The notes beneath the pieces were generated by a model. It searched no databases. It saw only the letters and a program-made list of their open reading frames with translations, and was not told the DNA's origin. 64,000 nt of DNA, taken from Cyclaneusma minus. Lineage: Eukaryota; Ascomycota; Leotiomycetes; Marthamycetales; Marthamycetaceae. Each line of letters begins with the position of its first letter. The first letter of the stretch is position 1. Below, one piece after another: positions 25,456-37,181 of this stretch. The translations under genes and the position numbers were made by a program. The stretch spans positions 124,001-188,000 of the forward strand of contig JAKZHN010000023.1 in NCBI GenBank assembly GCA_037179335.1, read 5' to 3'.

Positions 25456-27389
25456 TCAAATCTTCACCTCCCTCAACCCCTCCGCCAAATAATCTTCCTT
25501 AACAATATCCGCCGCCTTCTCCGCCACCGCATAAACAGACGCCTGAATATTCCCCCTCGGAATCATCGGAAACACACTCGCATCCACCACCCTCAACCCC
25601 CTCACCCCATACACCCTCAATCGCTCATCCACAACCCCACCACTCTCCTTCGGCAGCATCGCGCAAGTCCCCACAACATGGTAATGCGAAATAAAGCATT
25701 CCTCCACAACCTGCTTCGCTTCCTCAAGCGTCTCGACTTTCTTATCGAAGTGAATACGACGCCCGTTTTTCTTGAGCAGAGATGCCATTGGCTCCGTTGC
25801 AGCCAGGGTTTCGAGATATTGTGTGTGCCGAGCGTGGAGCTCCAGATCGAGTGGGTGCGAGAAGTAGCGTGGGTCGATTGTTGGTGCGTCGGTTGGGGAG
25901 GCGGAGTTGATGTGGACGAAACCGCGAGAGAAGGGGTGGTTCAGGACGGAGACGATGCTCATGTAGTTTCCATCCTTGCCCATACCATATATCTTCTTCA
26001 GTGCTGGGCCGTCGCGAGGCACGATTTGGAAAGGTGCCATTGTATATTGGCCGGATGCGTCGTCGGGGCTGTAGAGCTCTTCGCGGAGGAGCTTGAATTG
26101 TTGTTGGATGGAAGGAACGTTGGACTTGTAGTCGAAGGAGTCGAGATGCTTGCAGAGTAGTTGGTCGAGCTCTTCGGTGGGGCAGTTCTCGAGGGCCATG
26201 AAGGAGGAGACGATGGGTACGGCTGATAATGGGCCCGCTCCTTGGGCGTATGCGGCCATGGCCATGGCTGCGACTTCGGGTTTCCTCATCCAGTCTCCAG
26301 ACATCTGGTCGTCTGCGATTTCCCAGCTGAATGGCACGTACCCGTGATCTTGAAGGTTCTCTCCGACGTTAGGGTTCTCGAGGATGGTCTCGATGCCATG
26401 TTTCTTGAGAATCCCCGGGTTGCCAACTCCGGATAGCTCGAGAAGTTGTGGAGTCTTGATCGTTCCAGCGGCCATGATAACTTCCTTCTTGGCAGGGATT
26501 TCTCTTCGAACGCCATCTTTTGTTACGACTTGGATGCCAGTGGCTGTGAGTGCTCTCTTGTCGTCTTCCTTGATCAGGATTTTCTCGACCATAGCCTCAG
26601 TCAGGACGTGAAGATTTGGCCGAGCAACCACCTCGGGACTAAGGTAATCCGCACCTGCGTGACTGCGCTTCTTCGTCTTTGGATTCACAATACCCGGGCA
26701 GGTGAAAGCACCCTTGGAAACACCAGAAAGTGGATCGCCGGTCAACTTGTGCCCAAGATTATCGAAGACCTTCGCCCATGCTTTGTTGAAAGCCGTATAT
26801 GAGTTGGAGTCTCCAAAAGAGAGCTGGATAGGTCCATTCTGTCCGTTGATCTCCTTGTCCACGTAGTCCAACGAGTAGTCCTTTACTACTTCCTCACATG
26901 GCATCGTCAAAGTATGAAACTTTCGCAGGTATGGGGCGAATCCTTCCCAGTCCCAACCCTTGTTGCCCAACTTGGCCCACGCATTCATGCCGGACTTGGA
27001 AGGGTAAATCACCATACCCAGGTTGATGGCCGTCGAACCACCGAGACATCGTCCTTTAGGCTGAGCAAGTTGGCGGCCTTTTAGGTGTTCCTAGTATCTT
27101 CTTAGCCTGAGTCGAAATACATGAATACGTATTGTCTTACTTGCGAAGTACTCATAAACGCCCAATCGAAGTCCGGGTCATCATATGTGCTCGCCGCGAG
27201 ACCCGGCGTCACGATTCGAGGATCGTCGAGACGGTTTGCGCCAGCTTCCAGAACGAGGACTTTGACATTTGAGTCTTCAGTAAGACGGCTTGCAACCACC
27301 AAACCTGAAGTCCCTCCACCGACAATGACGAAGTCAAAGACTTCTTTCTCCAAGAACTCGGTTGAGAGCGGGTCGTGAATGGCAGCCAT
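25456..27389 (-). CDS. GMC-family FAD-dependent oxidoreductase (AA3-like alcohol/choline dehydrogenase)
   Basis: Flavoenzyme expected to oxidise an alcohol or polyol substrate; the substrate cannot be told. Two exons: 27389-27141 and 27090-25456, joined over a 50-bp GT-AG intron (27091-27140), give 627 residues, normal for the family. The start at 27389 is the first ATG in frame and has A at -3. Residues 21-29 contain VIVGGGTSG, the FAD dinucleotide fold, followed by the E-A-G that binds ribose near residue 48. The joined exons give the family signature around QEHLKGRQLAQPKGRCLGGS. The C-terminal domain has HVVGTCAM with the catalytic His at about 554 and an Asn at about 597 in PRGN, the usual His-Asn pair. 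No signal peptide, so probably intracellular. It lies nearest the left AT desert but is itself un-RIPped with intact motifs. Confidence 0.93.
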
Positions 27390-28620
27390 GTTTGCTTTGA
27401 AATATTGAAAAGGGCAGTATGCAGGTGCTTGAACAGAATGAAACTTGCTTTTGCCTGCTGGAGACAAAGATTTCGATGTTGGCAGATAAGAAAATATCTC
27501 ACCTGTGTGTCGCCCCTCGGTCAGGCTGGAAGGGCGTAGGGGTCCTTGAAAGGGCTTAGGGGTCCTCCGACCTCGATACGGCGGAGGATGAGATTAGGAA
27601 CGGGGACAAAAGCGGAGAAACAGGGGCTCAAAGAGTGTGGAAATAAGAGAACTGGGAATGAATAGGAGAGTTATTTCCAAGATAGCAACCAGTGGCGATA
27701 CATGTAGGCTAGGATACAACTGGGGCTCAACTATGTAAGAACAACTGCAAGGTACCAGTGGAGATACATAGAGTAGTGCTTACCGGGGAGGGCGCGCCGT
27801 CGTCCCGTCCCTTGACACAATCGTCCCGAATCCTCGGCACACGAGAATTGAAGTCGATCCTATCTTTCACCAGAGATGGATATCAGCATACCATCGGGGA
27901 AAGTGGCACGAAACGAGATTGAGTCGAGTCAACGAGGCTGAGCCTGGACCCAGGGGTTGCGTCAGTTTCTGCACGTCTTCAACCCCGCCGCCCCCGCGGC
28001 TTGCGACAGAGTCTACAGAGTTGATGTGGGGCGTCCTGTTAGATTCGAGCCTCCAGTCCCTGCAACATAGGCTGTGGTTCTATGAGTAGTGATCTGTTGG
28101 ACGTGAATTCGATTTGGCTTTTGAGCACCAGGCGGAGCGAGTAGGGGCCCGGGGGTGATAAAGTGATGGAAATTTTCCCTGTCAGCGTTTGGTTAAAGTA
28201 GCTCTCTTTCGGTTGGTACCTCGGTATTCACTATTCAGCAAACGCCACATGAAAATTGAAGCACACTAACACAAGGCTTTCTCCATTCCGAGGGGATGGA
28301 CTTGACGGTGGCGCAGGTGATGTGTGGAGCTTCACCGGAGATGTGGTTCATCATCAATGCCGGCATATGTGCATGTGGGATTGAATTGACTCCAGTCGAA
28401 TTTTGATGCTCGCTTTCTTAGTAAGCACTTAGTAAGCACATCAGTGGGTCTGTTGCCAACCTATCTGGCGATCTTCATACTGTGCACGGCGCGCCAACGG
28501 CGCGCGCCACGCTTTCGACCGACTGTTGGTGCGAAAAAAACTATACAATACTATAAATTAAAATACTGTACTTTTGCAACCGCTCCTTTGGTCAAGAGCT
28601 TCGCTTTTTTCCTACGATGC
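27390..28620. promoter_or_regulatory. Upstream region of the GMC gene
   Basis: Non-coding DNA 5' of the GMC start. A near-duplicate AGGGCGTAGGGGTCCTTG / AGGGCTTAGGGGTCCTCC lies at about 27531-27566, and a tandem CTTAGTAAGCA pair at about 28418-28439. GC-rich palindromic words (GGCGCGCC-type) are near 28486-28508. I see no conserved gene. Confidence 0.4.
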
Positions 28621-28627
28621 GGACCCG

Positions 28628-28758
28628 AAAATTATACAAGCTATAGCTGGCTATAGCTGGCTGGCTATAACTGGCTGGCTATAGCTGGCTGACTGTGGCT
28701 GGCTGTGGCTGATTGTGGCTAACTGGCTATGGCTGGTTGTAGCTGTGGCTGTGGCTGG
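28628..28758 (+). repeat. Tandem TGGCTATAGC / TGGCTG minisatellite
   Basis: About 130 bases of imperfect short repeats built on GGCTATAGCT, GGCTGGCTA and GGCTGTGGCT units. Repeat units drift from CTATAGCTGG to GTGGCTG along the array, the usual look of slippage expansion. Confidence 0.75.
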
Positions 28759-29248
28759 GGATTTTGCTTAGTGATTGCTTAGTAAGTTGTTGACTTTCCG
28801 CAAGCGAGCAAAGTGGGGCAAACGACTCTATGTCGATCGGCATTTCGGCGGGTGACCGGCAAATCGTTTTTCCCTGCACCGGATAGTCTTTGCCCTTCGG
28901 TCGAAAGCACTTTCCAACGCCTCCGAACAAAAAACCACCAACATTCAACATCATCCAAGTCGCACTCCCACTTTTACGCCTCCCGTCGACTGAGCCGAGC
29001 GAGCCTCTTTGAGCGCAGCCAATCAGCCAGTTCTCCAAAGATATGTGCTCGTCCTTGCGCTGGGTTTCTGTGATACATTTGGGGGCTTCAAATCTGTCTC
29101 GTCTGACTGTCGAGCGCCATTCTTTCATCGCCGCAATCGCATCGACTGACGATAAGCCGCTCTCGCCAAACATCGTCAAGTGTCGGTTAGAACCAACTTC
29201 AACGGGTTTTCCATTTGTCATTATCAGACGACCACATAACAATCGCAT
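28727..29248 (-). CDS. Unassigned hypothetical ORF, 173 aa
   Basis: An ATG-initiated frame of 173 codons, ending inside the neighbouring minisatellite, which supplies its Ser-His tail. I recognise no domain, signal peptide or membrane segment. Lack of flanking splice partners and the repeat-derived C-terminus argue against a real gene. It could be an exon of something larger that I cannot assemble. Confidence 0.2.
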   Translation of the reverse strand: MRLLCGRLIMTNGKPVEVGSNRHLTMFGESGLSSVDAIAAMKEWRSTVRRDRFEAPKCITETQRKDEHISLENWLIGCAQRGSLGSVDGRRKSGSATWMMLNVGGFLFGGVGKCFRPKGKDYPVQGKTICRSPAEMPIDIESFAPLCSLAESQQLTKQSLSKIPSHSHSYNQP

Positions 29249-30034
29249 TCACGATGAGTTAAGGATCGTCGACACGGGCACGGCCTGCCGATCGAAGCTT
29301 GGCCATGTCGAGTAATTAACAGGGGTCATGGCAATACCGGCCGTAACAGCTCTGGATCTGAAATCCATTCGGCATATCTTGCATACAGATGATGCGGGAA
29401 GGCTTCATCGAGGTTGGTAGTGGTGGGTGGCAGACATCCTTCCCCTGAGAGTGAGGGCTGGGATATGTAGGGTACGTGCGAGCCTTACCTGAGCCCTTGC
29501 TCATTGGGGATCGTTTCTTTCGTCTGTCGTCAACACCATGCCTGTTCTTATGTGTCTTCATTTCCTTCTTCTCAGCAAGGAATTCTTTTGCTCCACTCGG
29601 TGGTGTTACTTCCTTAAATCGTTCCAGCCCGGCCAGAGAGTCATTTGGCAGTCCCTCTAAACTCGGCTTAGCTGTCTCTCCGTCTCCAGCTCATCATGCT
29701 TGTGGGGCAGCGGCTTACGCCACTGCGGACCTGGTTGCAGAAGTCGATCTTAAGTCGATCCGCGGAGTCTCTAATTGGCTTCACGTCCAACGGGCCACGG
29801 CCCGTCAGCCAGCCTACAGGATTCACTGTCCTCGAAGATTTTATTGGCTCGGGGTAGAGGAAACGGATGAAGTTTTCCGTAGTCTCTATTCAGCCGTTAG
29901 CAACGGCAGCTCTCTCGGATGGCTACCCCCTTTTAAGGATAAGAAAAGCGCCTCGCATCTCCATAAGATCTAGAAGCCGAAAACCACTGGCACCTTCAGT
30001 CCCTTGCAGGCTCGTGGTGACACCATGAAGCAGG
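29249..30034. other. Intergenic, nothing assignable
   Basis: Normal-composition DNA with a 165-codon + strand frame (29476-29973) that shows no recognised motif. A short hairpin word CGGGCC/GGCCCG lies near 29799-29809. I do not call a gene. Confidence 0.3.
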
Positions 30035-30481
30035 CTAGCGTTGCGAGCTGCAATCCCAGCAGGCTAGTTCTTCAATCCAGTCTGCATTTAGACGAACTTC
30101 TGTGGGTCTTCTCCAACAAGTCTCCTTTTGTCCGGGAAACATCTTCAGACTTCCTCCAGATGGTCTGACCTTCTGACGTCTGTTCATCTGCACTTCAACC
30201 CCTATCGAGATCTCCAGGTTTCCTGGCTCGTATTCGACGTCAATCACTTGCAGATCTGAAAAGCTCTGTACAAATTTACGTTTTATGCAGTCAAGGAATG
30301 GCGCTCGGATATCTAGCCCCTGGCCCTGTACAGAATCCTTCCGGAAACGCCCCGGTCCATTCCGGCGTGGGGGTAGCCATCGACGCGTCCGGTGACAGTC
30401 GTCTATGGTTGATGGGATTTGCTTCCCATCGGCCGTTTCGGCTATTTGCGTCAGGTAAGAGGTACTCGACTTGAAAATCAT
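30035..30481 (-). CDS. Unassigned hypothetical ORF, 148 aa
   Basis: An ATG-initiated frame of 148 codons, rich in charged residues and with the segment DLQVIDVEYEPGNLEISIGV that looks like ordinary globular sequence. No family recognised. It could be a single-exon orphan or chance; no promoter element decides it. Confidence 0.22.
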   Translation of the reverse strand: MIFKSSTSYLTQIAETADGKQIPSTIDDCHRTRRWLPPRRNGPGRFRKDSVQGQGLDIRAPFLDCIKRKFVQSFSDLQVIDVEYEPGNLEISIGVEVQMNRRQKVRPSGGSLKMFPGQKETCWRRPTEVRLNADWIEELACWDCSSQR

Positions 30482-31230
30482 CTCATGTGCATTAGCTCGA
30501 GCTTAAGTTCCCAATCTAGTTATGAATTGTCTGGCTTGGTCACATAGACTCTGCCTTATGGGTCAGCCCGAGGCCGAGTGGCCAATCTAACACGTTGTTA
30601 GTGATTAATGCTATCAAATCCGATGTCCCTTTCAATTCAGCCTCAGGTATAGTTCTTTGCCCGCATCTTGTAAGAATTCTGAGTGATCAGATCCAACAAA
30701 ATCCAATCGACTTAATCCGCTCAAAGACTACACTAGTTGGGGTTTTTTGGACAACCGTTTTCTCCCGTCCATCCCCAGAATAAACAGTTCAACTACTACA
30801 CGCCCATTTCCAGTATGAGTACGTGACTAATTGCGGCAATCGACGAGGAAGAGATTACTTGAAATGGCTTCAACGGTTTAAACGATCACGCAGCATCGAG
30901 AGCCGAGACATTTTTCTTAACGACTCTTGTCATCTGGTCGGCTTTCCACCAAATCCACAATCCAGCAACTCGAAAATCCCGTCAATCGACCATCCATAAT
31001 TCGTGGACTCTCTTACGCGTCGTCGTTGGCTTTCAGCAACCTCCAAAGCCGCAACCTCTAAAGCTCGACCCCCTGACTCGTACCTAAAGGGACGACCCGA
31101 GATCTTCTTGATTGAAATACCTCCCTCGAACAACTCTCGACTACTGGCCCTCGCCCATCATCCATTTCACCGCATTCACGGTCCTCATACCCAGCGTTGA
31201 TAGCTTGGATTTCATCACCCAGCTCTCATC

Positions 31231-32590
31231 ATGACTTATGATTTGAGCCCCGAGCTCTGCCACGGGCCATTGATAGCAATCACAATATTCGCCGTTATTG
31301 CAACCGCAACAGCATATATGAGATGGCAAGCCAGACGTATAAAGCAAGTATATCATGGGTGGGATGATTATCTGATGTTTGTTGCACTAGTAAGATCCAA
31401 CTTCCAAGATCGTACTCTGTTCACAAGCTCTGACACGTGGAAGATCACACTATATGTATCCATTGGCATCGAATATGCATGTGAGGCCATCCGATATCCT
31501 ATCAAAGATGTCGTGTGAGCTGGAACTGACCTACCTAGGTGTAATAAACGGAGGCACCGGTCGCCATATGACAGACATCAACCCTAACGACGCCGTCATA
31601 ACTCTCAAGGTAACTCCACCTTTCAACATCCATTTCATCCTCACCCACCACCCACTAACCCCCCATCCCAGCTCATCATCCCATTCGAAGCCATCTACGG
31701 TATCACCCTCCCTTCCATAAAATGTTCCATGATCCTCTTCTACCTCCGCATCTTCGGCACCGTCCCCAGTTTCAAAATCTCCGCCTACATCTCCATGGCC
31801 ATCATCGTCGCCTGGGGAATGTCCGTAGTGCTCGAAACCTTCCTACTCTGTCGTCCCCTAGCTTACAACTGGGATACCACTATTGACGGAGTGTGTGGCC
31901 AACGAAATACGGTTTATGTGTCTGCCGGAGCGCTGAATGTCATTACCGATTTTATCGTTATGGCGTTGCCGGTGCCGCATATTTTGAGCTTGCAGCTTAA
32001 TATGAAGAAGAAGATGGGGTTGTTGCTTATGTTTTCTTTGGGGCTTTTGTATGTCTTCGGCTTCTCTTTCTCTCAGACTCTCTCATACACACAAATACTC
32101 TCTCCCCCTTTATTTCCTTTTTGAGAGTTGTAGAAGAGAAAGAAGAATGCTAATTCAGAAAAGCATAACAATCATCTCAATAATCCGCATCCGCTCCCTC
32201 CAAGCCATCGACTTCAGCGACCCCACTTACACCCTCCCCATGGGTCTCTTCTGGACGACTCTCGAACCCTGCCTCGGCATAATAAACTGCAACCTTCCTC
32301 TCGTACGCTCCTATCTCTCCTTCTCACTTCCTAGCGTCTTCGGGAGTACGAAAGAAGCTACAAGTCATGGCTCGCGAATGCGATCGGGTAGCAGACCGCT
32401 AGATGACTATGAGTTGGAACATAGTAGGAAGGAGAAGATTAGGACGCTGATTAGAGCGGGGCCGGTGGGGGGAAGTGATGGCGCGAGTGTGGAGAGTCAG
32501 GAGCGGTTGACGAAGCATACTGCGAGGGGGAACTTTATTATGATGAGTAATCGGATTGATGTTGAACATGAGGTTGAACATGAGGTTTAG
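31231..32590 (+). CDS. Pth11/fungal-rhodopsin-like seven-helix membrane protein
   Basis: Integral plasma-membrane protein of the large fungal rhodopsin-like (Pth11-related) group. Some members are receptors or sense surfaces, but most have no proven ligand. Four exons: 31231-31389, 31520-31609, 31672-32048 and 32164-32590, all with GT-AG junctions, give 350 residues. Motifs fit the family in order: a first helix followed by HGWDDYLMFVAL, then NGGTGRHM, a long hydrophobic core with IKCSMILFYLRIFGT and RPLAYNWD, a Cys-containing DGVCGQRNT loop, and a last region TIISIIRIRSL...DPTYT...EPCLGII. The last acceptor (32163) was chosen because it keeps phase and gives SLGLFITIIS. The first intron (130 bp) is least certain. 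No N-terminal CFEM domain. The C-terminal tail is hydrophilic with a duplicated VEHEVEHEV end. Confidence 0.85.
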
Positions 32591-33817
32591 GGGGATTGGT
32601 GATGGGGATGGGATGGGAAGTGGAGGGAAGGATCTGGAATGGAGATGGTGGTTGGGAGTGGTGGACGGGGTTTTGATTGGTACGATTGAAGGCCGGATGC
32701 GATGCGAATAGGCGTTGGGATATTCTGCTGTACCTTAAATATGGTGCTTTGGAAAAGGAAATTGGGAACGCGAGCTCGAAAAATAAGGGGATAACAGAAC
32801 CGGGATATTGATAGGTGGATACATGGGGTAATAGTACAGAATATCCTGGACTAGTATATACTGTTCGATACCCTTCGTATATGTTGCTACTGGTCAGGAA
32901 TTATAAATTCCCCTTTACTTTTCTTAAATCTCTCCCTTTCAAAGTGTGCAAGAAGCCTCAGTTTAGTAGTCTACTAGTAACTAGTCAAGTCTCCTACCTT
33001 ATTCATTAGATGTGGCCTCACTGGTGACTGGTCCCTTCTCTATCTTCGCCTTCAGGTTTAACAAATGTTGTCATGATGATTCGTCGGGCATCGAATTTTG
33101 GACAAAGCCATCTGAAGGATCAGATCGACCCCTTGCGGCGCAAACAGAGCTGAGCAACTCGAGCCGAGGCCAAGTCACATGACGTTGGCATAAAGGCTGG
33201 AAGAACCTTAACAAGCCTTTCGATTATTTGTCTGCGTTTTGAATTTTTCCATACAATTAATATCAAACTCAAGGTTGAGAAGTTATCATTAAAACTCAGA
33301 ACTGTCCAGCTATATAAAGTGGGCTTTTGATGCTATTCGCAAAGGATGCTCAATGCGTCATCGGGCATATGCAGCCGAGCGTCAGCATTTGGCGAGAACC
33401 AGCAAACCGCGCCTGCTGTCCCACTTTCTCACCTCCTCCCGACGACATTCGCGCAGTCCCAGTCGCACTCCATTCCCCTTTCGGCCATTTTCGACGCGCG
33501 AAATCTAGCTTATACCAAATCGTCCTTAATCTGACGTATTCAATTTGCCGAGCGCTGAGATGTATGCTTCTTTCTTTTCCTTTGAGGCGTTGCTGCCCCT
33601 GGGCCCGGCTCATCGCTGCGGTCATGTCGCAAGGTTACCAGCCAAGCTCAAGGCGTTGCGCCACGGCTGCTTCTCCATGGGAATTGGGAATAGGCTAACG
33701 CGTTATAGATTGGACACATCGTGATCTCCACGTGGATTACCCTGGATTTTCACGGGAGTGACAGGACTTCCTGGTTTGGGTGATTGAAGGGTGTTGTTGC
33801 TGTTGACGTCGTTAGAC
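32591..33817. other. Intergenic between Pth11-like gene and Zn2Cys6 gene
   Basis: No recognisable gene. The left part is the 3' flank of the membrane-protein gene. The right few hundred bases should hold the promoter of the transcription factor, including a TATATAAAG word near 33310-33318. A 123-codon + frame at 33327-33698 has no motif. Confidence 0.4.
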
Positions 33818-35867
33818 ATGGTTTACTGCGGGAAGCCCTCTAAAGGATGTCGAATATGCCGAGAGAGAAAGATCCGCGTAAGTAGCGAGAGGTTGCTAAG
33901 TCCAAACATTTTGCATTCGATTATTGGAATATCTTAATTGTTTCGAGTACTGGAAGACGTTACGTGATACTGCTTCTTGTCTTTTCTATTCTTCCTGTCG
34001 TTATCCGAAATTGTTGTCGTACATCACCTCCTCTCTCATCTCTACTAACTCCGCACAGTGTGACCAACTCACTCCAGGATGCACACAATGTGCCAAGGCT
34101 GGACGGCAATGTCCTGGATATCGCAACCAACTGGATCTGATGTTCCGGAATGAGAGTAAACAGGTTGTTAAGAAAGCAAAGGCGAGGGAGGCTGGAGCTC
34201 GAGAGTCGGCCAAGGCCAGCAAACCTGAATCGACACAGCCTCCTACGGCACCTACCAATAGTTCAAACATCTCCAATGATTCCAATGGACACAATGGCCA
34301 TCCATCACCGCCCCCTACGGCTCCGGCCTCCGATAGGACAGAACCACCATCACCTCCCGTCACCCACTCCAGTCCAGCCAGCGTCGACTCCGACTCCCTA
34401 GAACTAGTCCAACAAACCGAAGACCCCTTCACCCTCCACCTCCCCAACACCAACCTCCTCACCCCCTCCGACGAAACTCGCGGCATGAACTTCTTCTACT
34501 CCAACTACGTCCTCTACGCCGCCGGACCCATCCGCCCCATCCGCGGCCACTTCGACTACGTCCCCGACCTCTACCGATCCTCCGGAATGGACGAAAAGAT
34601 CACATCTTCCATGACAGCCGTCGGCCTCGCCGGCTTCGCAAACACTTCCAACGCTCCGGAGCTCATGAAAGTAGCCCGGAAAAACTACATAACCGCCCTT
34701 CGTCTGATCAACACTGCATTACAATCTACCCCCGAAGCCACCAAAGACAGCACCCTCCTCGCCATCATGCTCCTTGGCCTCTTCGAAACCGTCACGGGGT
34801 CTTCCCAAAAAAGTCTCAAAGTATGGACTGAACACATCAACGGCGCCGCCGCGCTCGTAAAACTGCGCGGCCCTGCCCAATTCCACAGCCATGCCGGATT
34901 GCGCATGTTTATGCAAATGACAGGCAATAGTATGATTTCGTGCGTGCAGCGCGAAATCGCTTTTCCGGAACATTTGAGTGAATTGAGAAGGGAATTTGCG
35001 AAATTAGTTGATACGAATGATCCGGTGTGGCGACTGAGCGAGATAATCGTCGAGTTTACGCATCATCGGGCTGCTATACGCACTCATACCCTCACCCCCC
35101 CCTCGGAGATTTTATCCCAAGCCTGGGCTCTAGACGCCAAGTTTGCCGCCTTGTGTGCGAGTTTGCCGCCCTCCTGGCACTACGAAACTGTCTACACAAC
35201 TGCCTACCCCGAGCTGGTGTTTTCGGGCTGCTATCATATCTATTCCGACCCCTGGATCGCACAGCTGTGGAATTCGTTAAGGACGTGTAGGATTTTGCTG
35301 AATGAGGGGATTAGGAGGGCGCTGCTCAAGGGCGTGGCGAGGGGGGATATTGATATGGGTTTGGAGGGGGAGCAGGTGATGATACAGTTGCAGATGTGTA
35401 CGGAAGTGCAGTTGCAGTTGCGCAACGAAATCATCGCTTCTTTGCCGCATTCGCTGGGCTATGTGTCGCACCTGCAAGCCGCCAGCACCGGCGGCGCTTC
35501 TCCAAACCCATTCGTCCTCGATCCTAACAACACTATCCAAAGTTCCCCACCGTCGGGATTGCCAAATTACCCACAGCTATCATCGCTACGCTCCGCAGGC
35601 GGATACTTTTTGTTATGGCCACTATATCTTATAGGCGTGATGGATCTCACGACTGAGAGTATTAGACGATGGTGTGTAGCGCGACTGAGGAGTATTGGAA
35701 TTTCACTAGGAATTCAACAAGCTATTAGTCTGGCGGGGATGGTGGAGAGTAGAGAGTTTGTGAGTGCGTGGGATGAATTGCCAGGGTTTGAAAAGTACGG
35801 GCCTCGGTGGGAGATGGGTAGGTTGGGATATTTAATTCCCGAGGGGTTGAGGGGTGGTGTACGGTAG
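33818..35867 (+). CDS. Zn2Cys6 transcription factor with fungal-specific regulatory domain
   Basis: Nuclear DNA-binding regulator; target genes unknown. Two exons, 33818-33877 and 34059-35867, flank a 181-bp GT-AG intron that splits the zinc cluster, a common position in this class. The spliced protein is 622 residues. The N-terminus gives C11-x2-C14-x6-C21-x6-C28-x2-C31-x6-C38 with basic residues between Cys14 and Cys21, ending GRQCPGYRNQLDLMF. A low-complexity Ser/Pro/Thr linker follows (about residues 50-150). The rest resembles the PF11951-type regulatory region (MNFFYSNYVLYAAGPIRP near residue 163 and a helical core beyond). Without the first exon the cluster is incomplete, so the start at 33818 is preferred over in-frame ATGs further in. 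Confidence 0.92.
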
Positions 35868-36319
35868 TGAGGCCCAGTGGCAAGGGGTAGCAGGGCAAGG
35901 TGGGAAGGAGTTGGGAGTTGGAGTGTGGGTATCTGAGGAGATTGATTGACGGCTTTTAGATTTTGACTTTGACTTTCTGATCTTTGGGCCTACGGTTGGG
36001 AATTGGGAAGGGAGAGTATATGCCATCATGGTGGGATCTTTCCGATGGGATCGGGGGAGTTTCGCGATTTTGGGGATATGTACGGGAACTAGATTGCGAG
36101 ATACCCAGATACCGGCCTTGTTCTACAAGTAAGCGGTATACGTAAGAAACTTTTCCTTCTTTATGGGTAGTCCAACGTGGATAGATTTGGATACAAGGCT
36201 CCAACTTGTCCTTCCGACCCTGATCTTCTCCACGCTTTATATACTGAATGACTGGAGAGAGCAGTGATGGGGGCGGGGCAAGGCAGCTGTGCAACTGTCT
36301 GGGCCAGTGCCATAGTGCC
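35868..36319. other. 3' flank of the Zn2Cys6 gene
   Basis: Non-coding. It ends with the left target-site copy ATAGTGCC (36312-36319) of the hAT-like element. Confidence 0.4.
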
Positions 36320-37181
36320 CAGGGTACGGGAAACTAAACGGGTTTCGATAAACTATTTAGTTAAAAACTATAGTTTTTAATTATTTAAAAATGCGTTAAA
36401 TTAGATAGAAATCTATAGTTTTTAAATAGAATCTAAAGGGTAAAAGGGGTAAATACTTTTACACCTATTTTTAATGCAAAAATACTTCCGGGCAGCCCCG
36501 GGTCGACCACGATTTTAGCAATTAATTAATAATAATTCACCAAATGCTATATTCGCTTATATTATTAATTCTTTTTTAAATAATATAGCTATATTTTAAT
36601 TAAATATAAAATTTAATTTCAATTATTTCTAAATTTAATAATTATTTAACAAATACCGTTTTGCTAAGCTTAGCCTTACGCAGCCTTGCTAAAAAAAAAT
36701 TAGATTTTTTTTTTTTAATAGCGCTATATTAGACTTTTAATAATGGGTCTTGGCTTTATAAACTCTAAAAGATTTCGGCAAAAACACAAAAATTTCAAAA
36801 TAAAATAATGTTAAAAACCTATAGAAATTTTTAATTTTATTATTTATTTGGATAAAAATAAATTCCCAAATATTTAATTCTTACTTTAAATCACCTTTAA
36901 CTTTGACACTTTTTTTTTATAAAAATTCCATAAAATTCAATTTTAAAGCTTTTTACTCTATTTCTTTACTATGGTAATAAAAATATATTAATATTTTAAA
37001 TAAAAATTAATTTATAATATAGCTTGGCTTATAAAGCTAGCTTTTGGCACTTTTCTTATATTTATTTTAAATATTTTAGTTTTTTAGATAAAAATACGAA
37101 TTTATCTAAACAAGCGCTAAAATTAAATATATCTAATCTATATATTCCTTAGATATTAGTTTTTTAGTTTCCCGTACCCTA
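36320..37181. mobile_element. hAT-type non-autonomous element, RIPped interior, 862 bp
   Basis: Inverted termini AGGGTACGGGAAACTAAA (36321-36338) and its exact reverse complement (37163-37180), preceded by C and followed by A, fit a CAGGG...CCCTG terminus with one G-to-A change. CAGGG ends are typical of hAT transposons. Eight-bp target copies ATAGTGCC (36312-36319) and ATGGTGCC (37182-37189) differ by one transition; hAT elements make 8-bp duplications. The interior is AT-only with no reading frame, so no transposase is present and it would depend on one elsewhere. A paralogous stretch at 37405-37420 supplies the uninterrupted site. Confidence 0.85.

Noticed and set aside
28727..30481. A multi-exon gene joining the minus-strand frames 30035-30481 and 28727-29248
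   Set aside because: No splice pair gives a recognisable protein; listed only as two weak hypothetical frames.
33327..33698. 123-codon + frame between the Pth11-like and Zn2Cys6 genes
   Set aside because: No motif, overlapped by a similar minus-strand frame, lies in the presumed promoter.
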